Shown piece after piece: positions 37,742 to 46,532 of a stretch of DNA of 64,000 bases. Made by a program: the position numbers and the translations under genes. The notes under the pieces are model-generated. The model was not told the DNA's origin. It made no database searches and worked only from the letters and a program-made list of their open reading frames with translations. This DNA comes from Flaccisagitta enflata. Its lineage: Eukaryota > Chaetognatha > Sagittoidea > Aphragmophora. Each line of letters begins with the position of its first letter. Position 1 is the stretch's first letter. The DNA lies in contig OZ231127.1 of assembly GCA_965153355.1 (NCBI GenBank), positions 77,500,001 through 77,564,000 on the forward strand, read 5' to 3'.

Positions 37742-39655
37742 TTCGCGAAATCCTATTGATGCCAACAATTTCACCACTAGCTTCGCGGCGATGGCCATCG
37801 ATGAATGCCGATTTTCCGTTATTGGCCTAGGGATTACTGGCCTTTGGACCGCTCAGATCATGCGGATTAGACGAACTTTTCGATACAGGCGAAGCCGGTT
37901 CTAGCGTGATTTTTATACAAAGAAATAAAAGAGAAAATGCAGGGAGCTATGAAAACTTTTCGCTATTGCTGGGTTTCCGTTACTCTTGGGTCCGTTATTG
38001 CAAAGTTTAACTGTATTTATATCTATATTCTTATTCTCATTTTTTTTTTGTTTTCTCAATTCCTTAAGAAAGAATCCCCCTTCCTCACTGTTCGAAGGGA
38101 TGCACTGACGGAGGAAGGGACAGACTGCCATTTTCAAATTCACGCTTGTGCGACACCGACCGGGAAATCTGTCAAAGCTTTTGCTTTCCCCAGGGGAATA
38201 ACCGATTCTTGACTAAGGAAAGAAGGGCTGCTATATTCTCGCCATGCTATAATCTTGTCATGCTTTAATGAACCCTGCTATTTTAGAGGCTGCTATTTAA
38301 TATTTGGAAGCGCTATAATTTCCGGCACCTGTTCGTTTCGTTCGTTTCCTTTAAAATCTTTTTTCTTGCAGTGTCCGTATTCACTGACCCTGTTCGTGGT
38401 GATGGGAACACCGACAAATGAAATTCTGCCCTAAATTTACCCGTGTCGTATTCACCGACCCGGTTCGAAGTGACGGATATCTGCCACCATTGACAAATTT
38501 CCTACCTCCTTTTCTCTCGCAGTTTCTGTATTCACCGACCTGGTGCATGGTGATGGATATCTGCCACCATTGACACCTTTCCTTCCCTTCTTTTCTCTCG
38601 CAGTGTCTTTATTGAGCGACCTGGTTCATGGTGACGGATATCTGCCACCATTGACAAATTCCTTTCCCTTCTTTTCTTTTACAGTTTCTGTGTTCACCGA
38701 CCCGGTTCGTGGCGATGGATATCTGCCACCATTGACACCTTTCCTTCCCTTCTTTTCTCTCGCAGTGTCTGTATTCACCGACCTGGTTTGTGGTGACGGA
38801 TATCTGCTACCATTGACACCTTTCCTTCCCTTCTTTTCTCTCGCAGTGTCTGTATTCAACGACCCGGTTTGTGGTGACGGATACAGTAGATGTCGTCTAG
38901 ACTTGGAAATATGGGGGAGCTCATAACCTGACTATCAGTATAGTGGAGGGACTGATATTATGCTGGTGTAATGTACAGACTCTTAGGGGTTGACGATGGG
39001 GTATGGCATCCCCCTACGGCTTACCTCAGGAAAAAAATATGGAATGTAAAATTATAGGATCAATCACTTATTTGGCAGAATTTCAGCTTCATCTTTTTTC
39101 TTTATTTGCAAAACCAGCGCGGGATTCGAACCTGGAACCTCTAAATAAACTGATCATAATGAATCTGAAGTCAAATGAGTTAACCACTAGACCAGCTTCA
39201 ACAGCTGTGTCAATGGAGTGAAGTTGATTTAGTGTATTCAAGAGAATTTTTTATCAACAGAGCTGCCATACCCCATTGTCAACCCTATAGGACATAAGCA
39301 TTATACATACACAGTTTCATTTCATTTGCACAAATGGTATTAAGGGTATGAGGGCCCTCGTATTTCCAAGTCTAGACGACTTCTACTGTATCTGCCACCA
39401 TTGACACCTTTCCTTCTCTTCTTTTCTCTCACAGTGTCTGTATTCACTGACCCGGTTCGTGGTGATGGATATCTGCTACCATTGACACCTTTCCGTCCCT
39501 TCTTTTCTCTTGCAGTGTCTGTATTCACCGACCCGGTTCGTGGTGATGGATAAATGCCACCATTGACACCTTTCTTGCCCTTCTTTTCTTTTGCAGTGTC
39601 TGTATTCACCGACCTGGATCCTGCTGACGGATATTTGCCAATGACAAATTCCTGA
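33765..39655 (+). CDS. Small single-pass membrane protein (exons 33765-33996, 35966-36082, 36417-36668, terminal-exon array)
   Basis: Three exons join in phase 1. Exon 1 gives a short Gln-rich start, a signal-like hydrophobic stretch (MNIAIILLITHLTVINQA) and an acidic/Lys repeat region (DVKMDVKSDAKGDVKSD). Exon 2 is a membrane helix (LIILYVFLGILGGIALIICL) with a basic stop-transfer edge (IKPKNK). Exon 3 is a cytoplasmic region with SPLGTPTRS and a poly-Gln tract. Two terminal exons fit: 38372-38421 (VSVFTDPVRGDGNTDK, stop; 216 residues in all) or the last array copy 39597-39655 (VSVFTDLDPADGYLPMTNS, stop; 219 residues). Predicted type I, short ectodomain, about 120-residue tail. I recognise no family, so the function is unknown. 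Intron 1 holds five family A elements and intron 3 a pogo-like element. Which terminal exon is used cannot be told from sequence. Confidence 0.7.
34016..34171 (+). mobile_element. Family A element (intron 1 of membrane gene)
   Basis: AACAAGGCCGGATACACGGC, GTCGCGGACAGTTGGGC, (GGAC)6, GGTGTAGAGTCGCGTGTCCA with CGACTAAAAA. It starts 20 bases after the exon 1 donor. Confidence 0.8.
34235..34380 (+). mobile_element. Family A element, 5'-truncated
   Basis: Body AAAACGCTCATTTCCTCACT, (GGACCGAC)n-type tract, CAAAGCCTCTTATAG and hairpin AGTTGCG-TGTC-CGCAACT followed by A-run. Confidence 0.75.
34740..34836 (+). mobile_element. Family A element, short
   Basis: GTCCACGGACCGACCAACCA, GGACAAAGCCTCTTATAG and hairpin AGATGCG-TGGA-CGCATCT followed by AAAAA. 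Confidence 0.75.
34985..35210 (+). mobile_element. Family A element, GTGACGCGGGGTCAC 5' type
   Basis: It opens with the 5' hairpin GTGAC-GCGGG-GTCAC (34988-35002), then CAATATCGTTGCGG, GGTTGGGCAGGGGC, an ACGCTCGTTTTCCCGCATT body, a GGACGGACCAACAAACCAAC tract, and hairpin AGATGCG-TGTC-CGCAACT (two mismatches). It is immediately followed by the next copy. Confidence 0.8.
35211..35424 (+). mobile_element. Family A element, abutting the previous copy
   Basis: AACAAGGCCGGATACACGGC starts where the previous tail ends. It is followed by GTTGCGTGCGTGTGGGCATG, GACGGACGGACGGACAGACA, GCGGGTTGTAG and AGTGGCG-TGCA-CACGACT with AAAAA. Confidence 0.8.
36740..37075 (+). repeat. (TTTCAA)n and (TTTTAA)n hexanucleotide tract
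   Basis: About 36748-36832 is TTTCAA/TTTCAC units. It grades into irregular TTTTAATTTTGA units to about 37075, in intron 3 of the membrane gene. Confidence 0.9.
37118..38013. mobile_element. pogo/Tigger-like TA-flanked element, ~896 bp
   Basis: The left end CAGTGGAACCCCGCAATAAC and right end CCGTTATTGCAAAGTTTAACTG are inverted matches with TA on both sides (37116-37117, 38014-38015). The CAGTGGAACCCCG terminus with internal CCGTTATT motifs is typical of pogo/Tigger elements. No transposase frame survives. A family A copy is nested inside. Confidence 0.75.
37333..37470 (+). mobile_element. Family A element nested in the pogo-like element
   Basis: AAACAAGGTCGGATACACGG, GTCGCGCATGGTTGGGCAGG, a short GGACCGACAGTTCAACCGAC tract and GTGTAGAGTCGCGTGTCTGC with GTCTAAAAA. 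Confidence 0.75.
38884..39388. mobile_element. TA-flanked mariner-type MITE inside the exon array
   Basis: The ends CAGTAGATGTCGTCTAGACT and, reversed, CAGTAGAAGTCGTCTAGACT pair over about 45 bp. TA lies on both sides (38882-38883, 39389-39390), and removing the element plus one TA restores the array string GGATATCTGCC. A second inverted pair (GGGGTTGACGATGGGGTATG against its reverse near 39265) suggests an element within the element. Confidence 0.9.
39112..39200 (-). other. tRNA-like sequence inside the MITE
   Basis: On the minus strand an A box TGGTCTAGTGG and a perfect B box GGTTCGAATCC are spaced as in a tRNA. T-arm (CCAGG/CCCGC) and acceptor stems are mispaired, so it is a tRNA-derived relic rather than a working gene. 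The D-arm resembles tRNA-Glu (GGTCTAGTGGTTA). Confidence 0.5.
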
Positions 39656-39677
39656 TTAACCTCAAAGTGCGTTAAAT

Positions 39678-41060
39678 TTACTCTTTTATGTGAGTTTTCA
39701 TGTGACATTTCAAATTGCCACTGTGTGCGAACGCGGAAGGACATAAATCGCATTTGAAAGGTTTTTCTTTCGTGTGAGTCTTCATGTGACTATACAAACC
39801 AGATTTATGTTTGAACAAAGACGGACACTGACTGCATTGAAATGGTTTCTCTTTCGAATGAGTCTTCATGTGACTGTCTAAGTGTGGCTTTTGAATGAAT
39901 GAACGTTTACACATGGTACACTGATAAGGTTTCTCTCCTGTGTGAATCCGTGTGTGGATCCGCAAAGTGCTGCATTGAGAAAAAGAGGAGGGGCAAAAAT
40001 TACATTTAAATGGTTTTTCCTTCGTGTGGGTTTTCATGTGTTTCTCTAAACTCCCCTGTTGGCTAAATGATGATTTACATATGTTACACTGGTAGGGTTT
40101 TTCCCCAGTGTGCGTCCGCTCATGTTTCTTTAGATCGCCATTTGTGGTAAATGCAGAAGAACAGTTTTGACACGGAAAAGGCTTTTCCCCGGTATGGCTT
40201 CGTATGTGGTATTTCAAACGTGTGCTACATGAAAATGCAGATGGACAAAAATGGCAATGCAAAGGTTTTTCTTTCGTATGAATCCTCATGTGTATCTTGA
40301 GATGGCCGCTTGTGGAGAATCTTGATTTACATAACTCACACTGGTATGGTTTATCGCCAGTATGCCGCCTCAAGTGGGCCTTCAAAATATGACTTTGCTC
40401 AAAGGCAGATGGACAAATTAAACATTTGTATGGCTTCTCTCCGGTGTGTTTTCGCACATGTATACTTAGTGCGCTTTCAAAGGAGAAGGCTGATGGACAA
40501 TATGTACATTTGAAAGGTTTTTCTCTCGTGTGCTCTCTTCTTTGGTGATTTGTCAAACTTTTTTTGGAAGACAAAGTTAACTCACAAATAGAGCATTTTA
40601 ATGTTTTTTCTCCGGTGTGCCTCCTTACATGACTTCTCAAGTTGCTTTCGGTGGTGCCTGTATATGGACATAAATCGCACTTGAAAGGTCTTTCTCCGCT
40701 ATGGATTCTTGTGTGGTTCGTCAAGTAAGTTCTGTGAGAAAATGCCGAGGGACACAACTCGCACTGAAAGGGCTTCTCTCCAGTATGAGTACGCAAATGA
40801 ACGTCGAAATATTGTTTAATTTTGAATGAAGATTCGCAATATTCGCACTTAAAGACTTTTTCATCAACTTTGCTGATCAGGTTATCTTCAGATTGCGTCT
40901 TGCCCATGAATTCAGAGGTTCGACATTTCTTGTGCGAATTTTTTGCAAAGTCATTTCTCTTTTCCGATTCGTTGCCGTATGTCACACTGATTTCCTTCAT
41001 TTCTATGTTAAAAGACGAATGTTGTTTTTTTCTCGAATAACGTTTCATGTGATTGTGCAT
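39678..41060 (-). CDS. C2H2 zinc-finger protein, 14 fingers
   Basis: One uninterrupted frame of 460 residues. After about 70 residues come 14 consecutive C2H2 fingers (first FKCEYCESSF...HLRTH, last FKCDLCPSAF...HMKTH). They are joined by classic TGEKPF/Y and TKEKPF linkers, which mark sequence-specific DNA binding in the nucleus. Finger 3 (CPYTGTTESNL) and finger 4 (CELTLSSKKSL, with HQRREH spacing) depart slightly from consensus but keep both Cys and both His. The last finger is followed by only IKE and the stop. The frame stays open upstream of the chosen ATG to a stop at 41106, and TTCCCCGTTCTTTTT...CCTAG (cut near 41092) looks like a splice acceptor, so a short 5' exon may exist. No KRAB, SCAN, BTB or ZAD domain is seen in the window. 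Its stop lies 22 bp from the last stop of the convergent membrane gene. Confidence 0.93.
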   Translation of the reverse strand: MHNHMKRYSRKKQHSSFNIEMKEISVTYGNESEKRNDFAKNSHKKCRTSEFMGKTQSEDNLISKVDEKVFKCEYCESSFKIKQYFDVHLRTHTGEKPFQCELCPSAFSHRTYLTNHTRIHSGERPFKCDLCPYTGTTESNLRSHVRRHTGEKTLKCSICELTLSSKKSLTNHQRREHTREKPFKCTYCPSAFSFESALSIHVRKHTGEKPYKCLICPSAFEQSHILKAHLRRHTGDKPYQCELCKSRFSTSGHLKIHMRIHTKEKPLHCHFCPSAFSCSTRLKYHIRSHTGEKPFPCQNCSSAFTTNGDLKKHERTHTGEKPYQCNICKSSFSQQGSLEKHMKTHTKEKPFKCNFCPSSFSQCSTLRIHTRIHTGEKPYQCTMCKRSFIQKPHLDSHMKTHSKEKPFQCSQCPSLFKHKSGLYSHMKTHTKEKPFKCDLCPSAFAHSGNLKCHMKTHIKE

Positions 41061-41524
41061 GTCTTTTTTGGAGGGATTAGGATGAATTTCTAGGATTCGT
41101 AGACGTTAAAAAGAACGGGGAATGTATGAAGACGTACAAAGGTTCTCTCTCTCTCTCTCAGACTCTCTCTCGAGCTCTCAGGATATCTGTCTCTCTCAGT
41201 CTCGCGATTTGTTGGCGTTTGTCTATCTCCAGTGAACTTGTCAGTTGCAGCAGCATTTCCGTCAACTGCTGCCGTCACTTGAGCAGGCACTGTCGTGACT
41301 ACTGGACTAAACGGCACTATTCAACTCTGATTAGCAGAGCCTTGATCTGTGTCTTTGTTCTGGTAAATCTACTACGACTATGTACTGTTATGATCATCGT
41401 CATCGTCATCAAGCCATCGTCATCATTACTACGTTGTTGCTCACCTCACATTATCCCGCACTTCATCTTCTTCCCTACTTTTCTTCTCCTTCATTACTTC
41501 ATCTTCTTCTTCATCTTCTTCTTC

Positions 41525-41688
41525 ATCTTCTATCCTTCTTCTTCTTCTTCTTCTTCTTCTTCTTCTTCTTCTTCTTCCTCTTCCTCTTCTTCTTCAACTT
41601 CTTCTTCTTCTACTTCATCATCATCTTCATTTTCTTCTTTTTCTTTTTCTTCTTCTTCATCTTTTTGTGTTTTGTTTTCTATTTCCTA
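41525..41688 (+). repeat. (TTC)n microsatellite
   Basis: TTC/CTT trinucleotides with ATC and CTC interruptions. A (CT)n stretch lies at 41143-41170. Ser/Phe frames are artefacts. Confidence 0.92.
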
Positions 41689-41690
41689 TA

Positions 41691-42095
41691 CAGACGAAAG
41701 GGAAATGCAAGAAGTAAACCCCCCAAAAACTGTAGCACCCCCCTCTACAGCTGAAACCGCTGAATGAAGAAAGGTACATAAGATAGAGAATGGGAGCTTA
41801 TATTATATCAATACAATTAGCCTCATCATAGTGATTTTGGAGTTTCATTCCCAGTAAAGAGTTACAGCTTAAAAACTAGTTAAAATTAATATCTTTTAAA
41901 CTATGCTAAAAATGCAATTTTTCATTAGTTTTTTAACCATAACTCTTTACAGGAAATGAAGTTCCAAAATTGCTCTGATAAGGCTAATTGTATTGGTGTA
42001 AGCTTTCATTCCCCAATATATATGTATTTCTCCATTCTGCCGGGGGGTCGCTACACTTCTTGGGGGGTTAACTTCTTGCATTTCACTTTCGTCTG
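41691..42095. mobile_element. TA-flanked palindromic MITE, ~405 bp
   Basis: The ends CAGACGAAAGGGAAATGCAA and, reversed, CAGACGAAAGTGAAATGCAA pair. Arms of nearly 185 bp (GAAGT..AACCCCCC, CAATACAATTAGCC, TAACTCTTTAC) meet near 41895. TA flanks both sides (41689-41690, 42096-42097). Confidence 0.9.
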
Positions 42096-42167
42096 TAAAT
42101 CCTTTTCCTTTTCCTTGTCTTTTTCCTCTTCACCTTCCTTTCCTCTTCCTTTTTTTACTTTTCTTTT

Positions 42168-42445
42168 AAGTTGCGGACACGGATTTTGTCCGTCCGTCAG
42201 TCCGTCCGTTGGTCCATTAGCCGTCCGTCCGTCCGTCCGTCTCGTTCAAGTTGAAAACGCGAAAAAAAAATGCGAAAAAACTCGCATTAAGTTTAAGTTT
42301 TAGGATAATGCAGTTGTTGCTGTGTGTATGGATGTGTCAGTGCGTGGCAGGATTGGTTGGCGCCACCCGCCAACAGGGGATGGGGGACGGCCCACTCCTC
42401 CGCAACGATATTGTCCCCGCGTCACTTGTTCATCCTCCTTTAGCA
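42168..42445 (-). mobile_element. Family A element, GTGACGCGGGG 5' type
   Basis: On the minus strand: GTGACGCGGGGACAATATCG, TTGCGGAGGAGTGGGCC, an AATGCGAGTTTTTTCGCATT body, a long GGACGGACGG tract and ATCCGTGTCCGCAACTTAAA. Confidence 0.7.
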
Positions 42446-42488
42446 GAGTAACGTTAGTCGTATTCTACCTCTTCCTTTTCTACCTCAG

Positions 42489-43491
42489 ACGTTCGACGAC
42501 GGCGAAAACTTCTGACGAAAAACTTTGGGCGGATTTTTCTTCCTTTTTTCCAAATTTTCTCCTCCAAATTTGGACCTTCTCCATTCAATGCGTGCAACAG
42601 CAACAGCAGCAACAACAGTATCACGGACAACAATCTCATCAATGCAATCTACCTCTTTTTACCGACGCATTTGCCCAAACATTTGGCATTTGCAGTGAAG
42701 ATAATTCCATTTCCTCCTCCTCTTCTTCCTCCTCCACCTTTCCCCACCTCCCCACCTTCGCCTTTGTCATCGCCTACGAGGACTGGTGCCATCAAACCCT
42801 TCCTCTGCTCGCCAAAACGCGTCTTTGTCACTCCTTTGCCAAGAATGGCTTTTGCTCACGCCAAAACCGCCCCTTCTTCTCATCTGCCCCCTACTCTTCC
42901 TCCTCCTTTACCCCTCCCTTCTCCTCCTCCTCTTCTTCCTCCCCCTCTTCTTCCTCCCCTTGCATTTGGGCTCACGGTCGCAAAGAGCTTCGATGCCGTT
43001 TTTTCCTCCGATCTCCTTCGTGCACTTCCGGCCCAAATTGCGCTTTCCTCCACGAAGACCCCCGAATTTCGAGGGATGAAGAGGAGGAGAAAGAGGAAAA
43101 GGGGAAAAGAGGAGGAAGGAGGTCAAGAGGCAGATCAGCTAAAAGAGAAGAAGATTGGGTTGGGAGATGTCTAAGAAGAAGTGCAAGGTGAGGCTGTGTA
43201 TGTTGAAGCAGAGACAGGGAAAAAGACAGACAGACGGACAGACAGTGTTTTGGGTTAGACTCAGAGTGGAGGTTTGCTCAGTAAGTTTTACTAAATGGAA
43301 AACCAGGAGTGATGCGCGCAGTAACTAGTCAGTGGAGGCTCAACAGGCCCCCTTCCATATTTCTCAGTTGGGGTATAGCGAGGGATATTGTTCCACTTGT
43401 CATACGTCCAAACACAAATACACACTTACATTTACACTTACACTTACACAGACACAGACAGACACGACACACTCACACGTACACACACACA

Positions 43492-43586
<95 letters not shown>

Positions 43587-43902
43587 TCACTGACATTTTA
43601 GCGCCCTCCTCCTTATCCCTCTCAATCACACACACTAGTCAATTCCGGAAAAAAATCTTAGCTATATCTCATTTTATTGGTGATAGATCATGTCGTTATC
43701 GCGACCTTGTCCTCCCGGCTTTAAAAACGTTGCCTTAATAATATTCAATATTTGTGTTTCAATGCCAAATGCGTTCAATGTGGAAAGCTGAAAGTTGCCT
43801 ACTCACACTTAAGTTCCCCTTATTTCACTTACTGTCTGTCCTTCCCCCTTCCGATCCCATCTCTACCGCTCTTTTCTCTTTTTTTTTCTTTCTTTCTTTA
43901 TT

Positions 43903-43945
<43 letters not shown>

Positions 43946-45719
43946 CCATTTCACAGTCTCTCTCAGCTCTCCGATCGTCACCCGACGTTTAAGACCGAGG
44001 AGTGTCGTTTTTTCTTGCTGCGGGGTTTTTGTCCTGAAGGCGTCGTCAATTGTCATTTTCTTCACGATTTCACCAAGAAATCCGCTTTTCTTTCTTCTTC
44101 TTCTTCTTCTTTTTCTTCTTTTTCTTGGCGTCGTCGTTCACCGGAAACGGCGCCTATGACGTCATCGCCGTTACAAAACGACGCAGTTTCGAATTCGATA
44201 ATGGATGTGACGTCATACCGGCGCGTTCGGCATCGAAGCGCCGTCGATATTGGATCAGCCGGAGCCGCGTCGTACCGCCCGGAAGCCGCTGTTGACGCTG
44301 CTGACGCCATAGCTACCCTGGATGCCGCCGCCGCCGCCGCCGCCGCCTCCGTGGGAGCATCGGCGTCATCGAAAGCGACTCTAAGAAGGATTATTTCCCA
44401 ATCCTCGGTGACTCTTTTCCCCGACTATAAGCAGCCGGTTGGTCTGGTTGGTCTGATTGGATTGTCAGATTCGCCGAATTTAAATCGTCGATCGCGGAAC
44501 CGTTCACGGAGTGTCGCATCTCTGAATATCGTTGGAACAGAAACTGGATCGAAATATTTTCCATCGACTTCGTTGAGAAATGAGAGTCGTTCCACTTCCG
44601 GGGCATCTCGGAGACAAGATTCAACACCAGGTCCTCCCTACCTATCCTCTCCTGGTCGTCAGAGTCGACCAAAATCAGAGGAAAGCAGTCCGTGCCGCCT
44701 CGATGCTACTTGTTACGATTCTCCTCGTTCGGTTGATCGCGATGCTTGTTCTCCGAGTCGTCGCGATGGATCTTTGGAGAGTGGTCCGGGCCGTGCACGC
44801 AGTGCCACGCGAGCGAGTAGCGTAGCAGATGCACGCAGCGCCGCAGACGTTCGAAGCGTCACAAATGCACGCGATATCACCCGCGCCCGTAGTGTTTCTT
44901 CCGGTGCCAGACGACCGCAGTATCGAATCTGTTCTCCTGGACGTCGCAGTGACGCCCGAGGATATGGCAGTGAGGCTGGCAGCGAGTTCAGCAACCCCGA
45001 CCATAATGTCGATGACGACGGCGAAGTTGACGGCGACGGCTATGGTGACGTTGACGGCGACGGCATTGGCGACGTTGACGGCGACGGCTTGAAGAGAAAA
45101 TCTGAAACAAAGAATCGGGAAGAAATGAATGATCGACGGCCAGGCAAAAGCCGAGTTGACATTCTCAAAAGAGAAATTATGAATCAGAAAAACGCCGGCA
45201 TTGAGTTCGACGAAGGCAACAACAACAACAACAACAACAACAGCAGTAACAACAACGATAACAACAACTCAAAGGTCGTTAAAAATGACATAGGCGGTGA
45301 TGACAGAGGTTACAAAAGCCGACTTGGTGAACTGGGTGGTCGTGGTGTAAAAGGTGGGTTTACCGATGGTGAGAGCAGTTTAGGTGGGGCTGTTGACGAG
45401 GGGATAGGCGAGGAGGTCTTTGGCGCAGAGCGTGACGATGGCGTAGCGAGAGGCGTTGGCGCAGCGAGAGGCGTTGGCGCAGCTAGAGACGATGGCGCTG
45501 CGAGAGATGATGGCGCAGCGAGAGGCGTGGACGTGAAAACGAGCGTAGGCGCGGTAAGAGCCGTTGCCAAGAGTTTCAACCATGATAGGAAAATCGATGA
45601 CATGCCTTTTATGCCTGGATTTGACACAACGACGACGGCGAAGACGACGAAGACGACGACGACGAGGACCATGTCTACGTCAATTTCAGATTCGAAAAAA
45701 GTCGCCGGCGAAATTCGGC

Positions 45720-45814
<95 letters not shown>

Positions 45815-46444
45815 GAGCAGTGCCGTTGCTTTGACGTCATATGGTGTGAAAAAGAGGGTCAAAGGTGCGAGAAAATGAAGGAAATAAAAGGAGGAAAGGA
45901 TAGAGTGAGAGTGGAGGAAAGAGGAGGAAGAGGAGGAAGAGGAGGAAAAGGAGGAAGAGGAGGAAGAGAAGGTGAAATACGTGAAGAAGTTGTTAAGGAA
46001 TTGGTAGAAAAAGGGATGGGAGTAAAAGGAGAAATTGATGGAGGAACACATATGTCAGAGGTGAAATACGAAGGAGAAAGTGGTGGTGGAGGAGGAGGAG
46101 GAGGAGGAGGAGGAGGAGGAGCAGGACGAAAAGAAGGGGAAAGAGAGTATGGCGGCGGCGGAACAGGAGGAGGAGCAGAGGGCGCAAATAGCGAAGGAAT
46201 GTGTAAGACGGGGGTGATTAGACGGTTTTCTGAAGCGAATGAATGGAGGATCAAATATTTGGCAAGGAAAAACTCGGAATTAAGGGAAACGGCGATGAAA
46301 TATGCCGCAGAGCCAATGCTTGTTTGTGATAATTACAACAACAGCAGCAGCAACAACAGCAAACTCAAGAACAACAACAACAGGTCAGAGTACAGCGGCA
46401 AGAATTATATCACCGACTGTAACAGCGATTTACCAAATTATGTC

Positions 46445-46532
<88 letters not shown>

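Larger units (their letters stand above)
38372..39655 (+). repeat. Tandem array of 81-bp acceptor-plus-terminal-exon units
   Basis: Each unit has a pyrimidine tract (TTCCCTTCTTTTCTCTCGCA then G) followed by TGTCTGTATTCACCGACCCG and GGTGATGGATATCTGCCACC. Post-acceptor positions are 38372, 38523, 38604, 38685, 38766, 38847, then after an inserted element 39435, 39516 and 39597. Spacing is exactly 81 bp within the two blocks. Being a multiple of three, the units stay in one frame. The first and last copies stop soon; the inner ones read through, except the copy at 39516, which stops at GGATAA. Confidence 0.88.

Noticed and set aside
39112-39200. A functional tRNA gene on the minus strand
   Set aside because: The A and B boxes are good but the T-arm and acceptor stems do not pair, so it is called tRNA-like only.
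41090-41317. 75-codon minus frame upstream of the C2H2 gene as its first exon
   Set aside because: It is in another frame and ends at 41090; no donor fitting the C2H2 acceptor was recognised.
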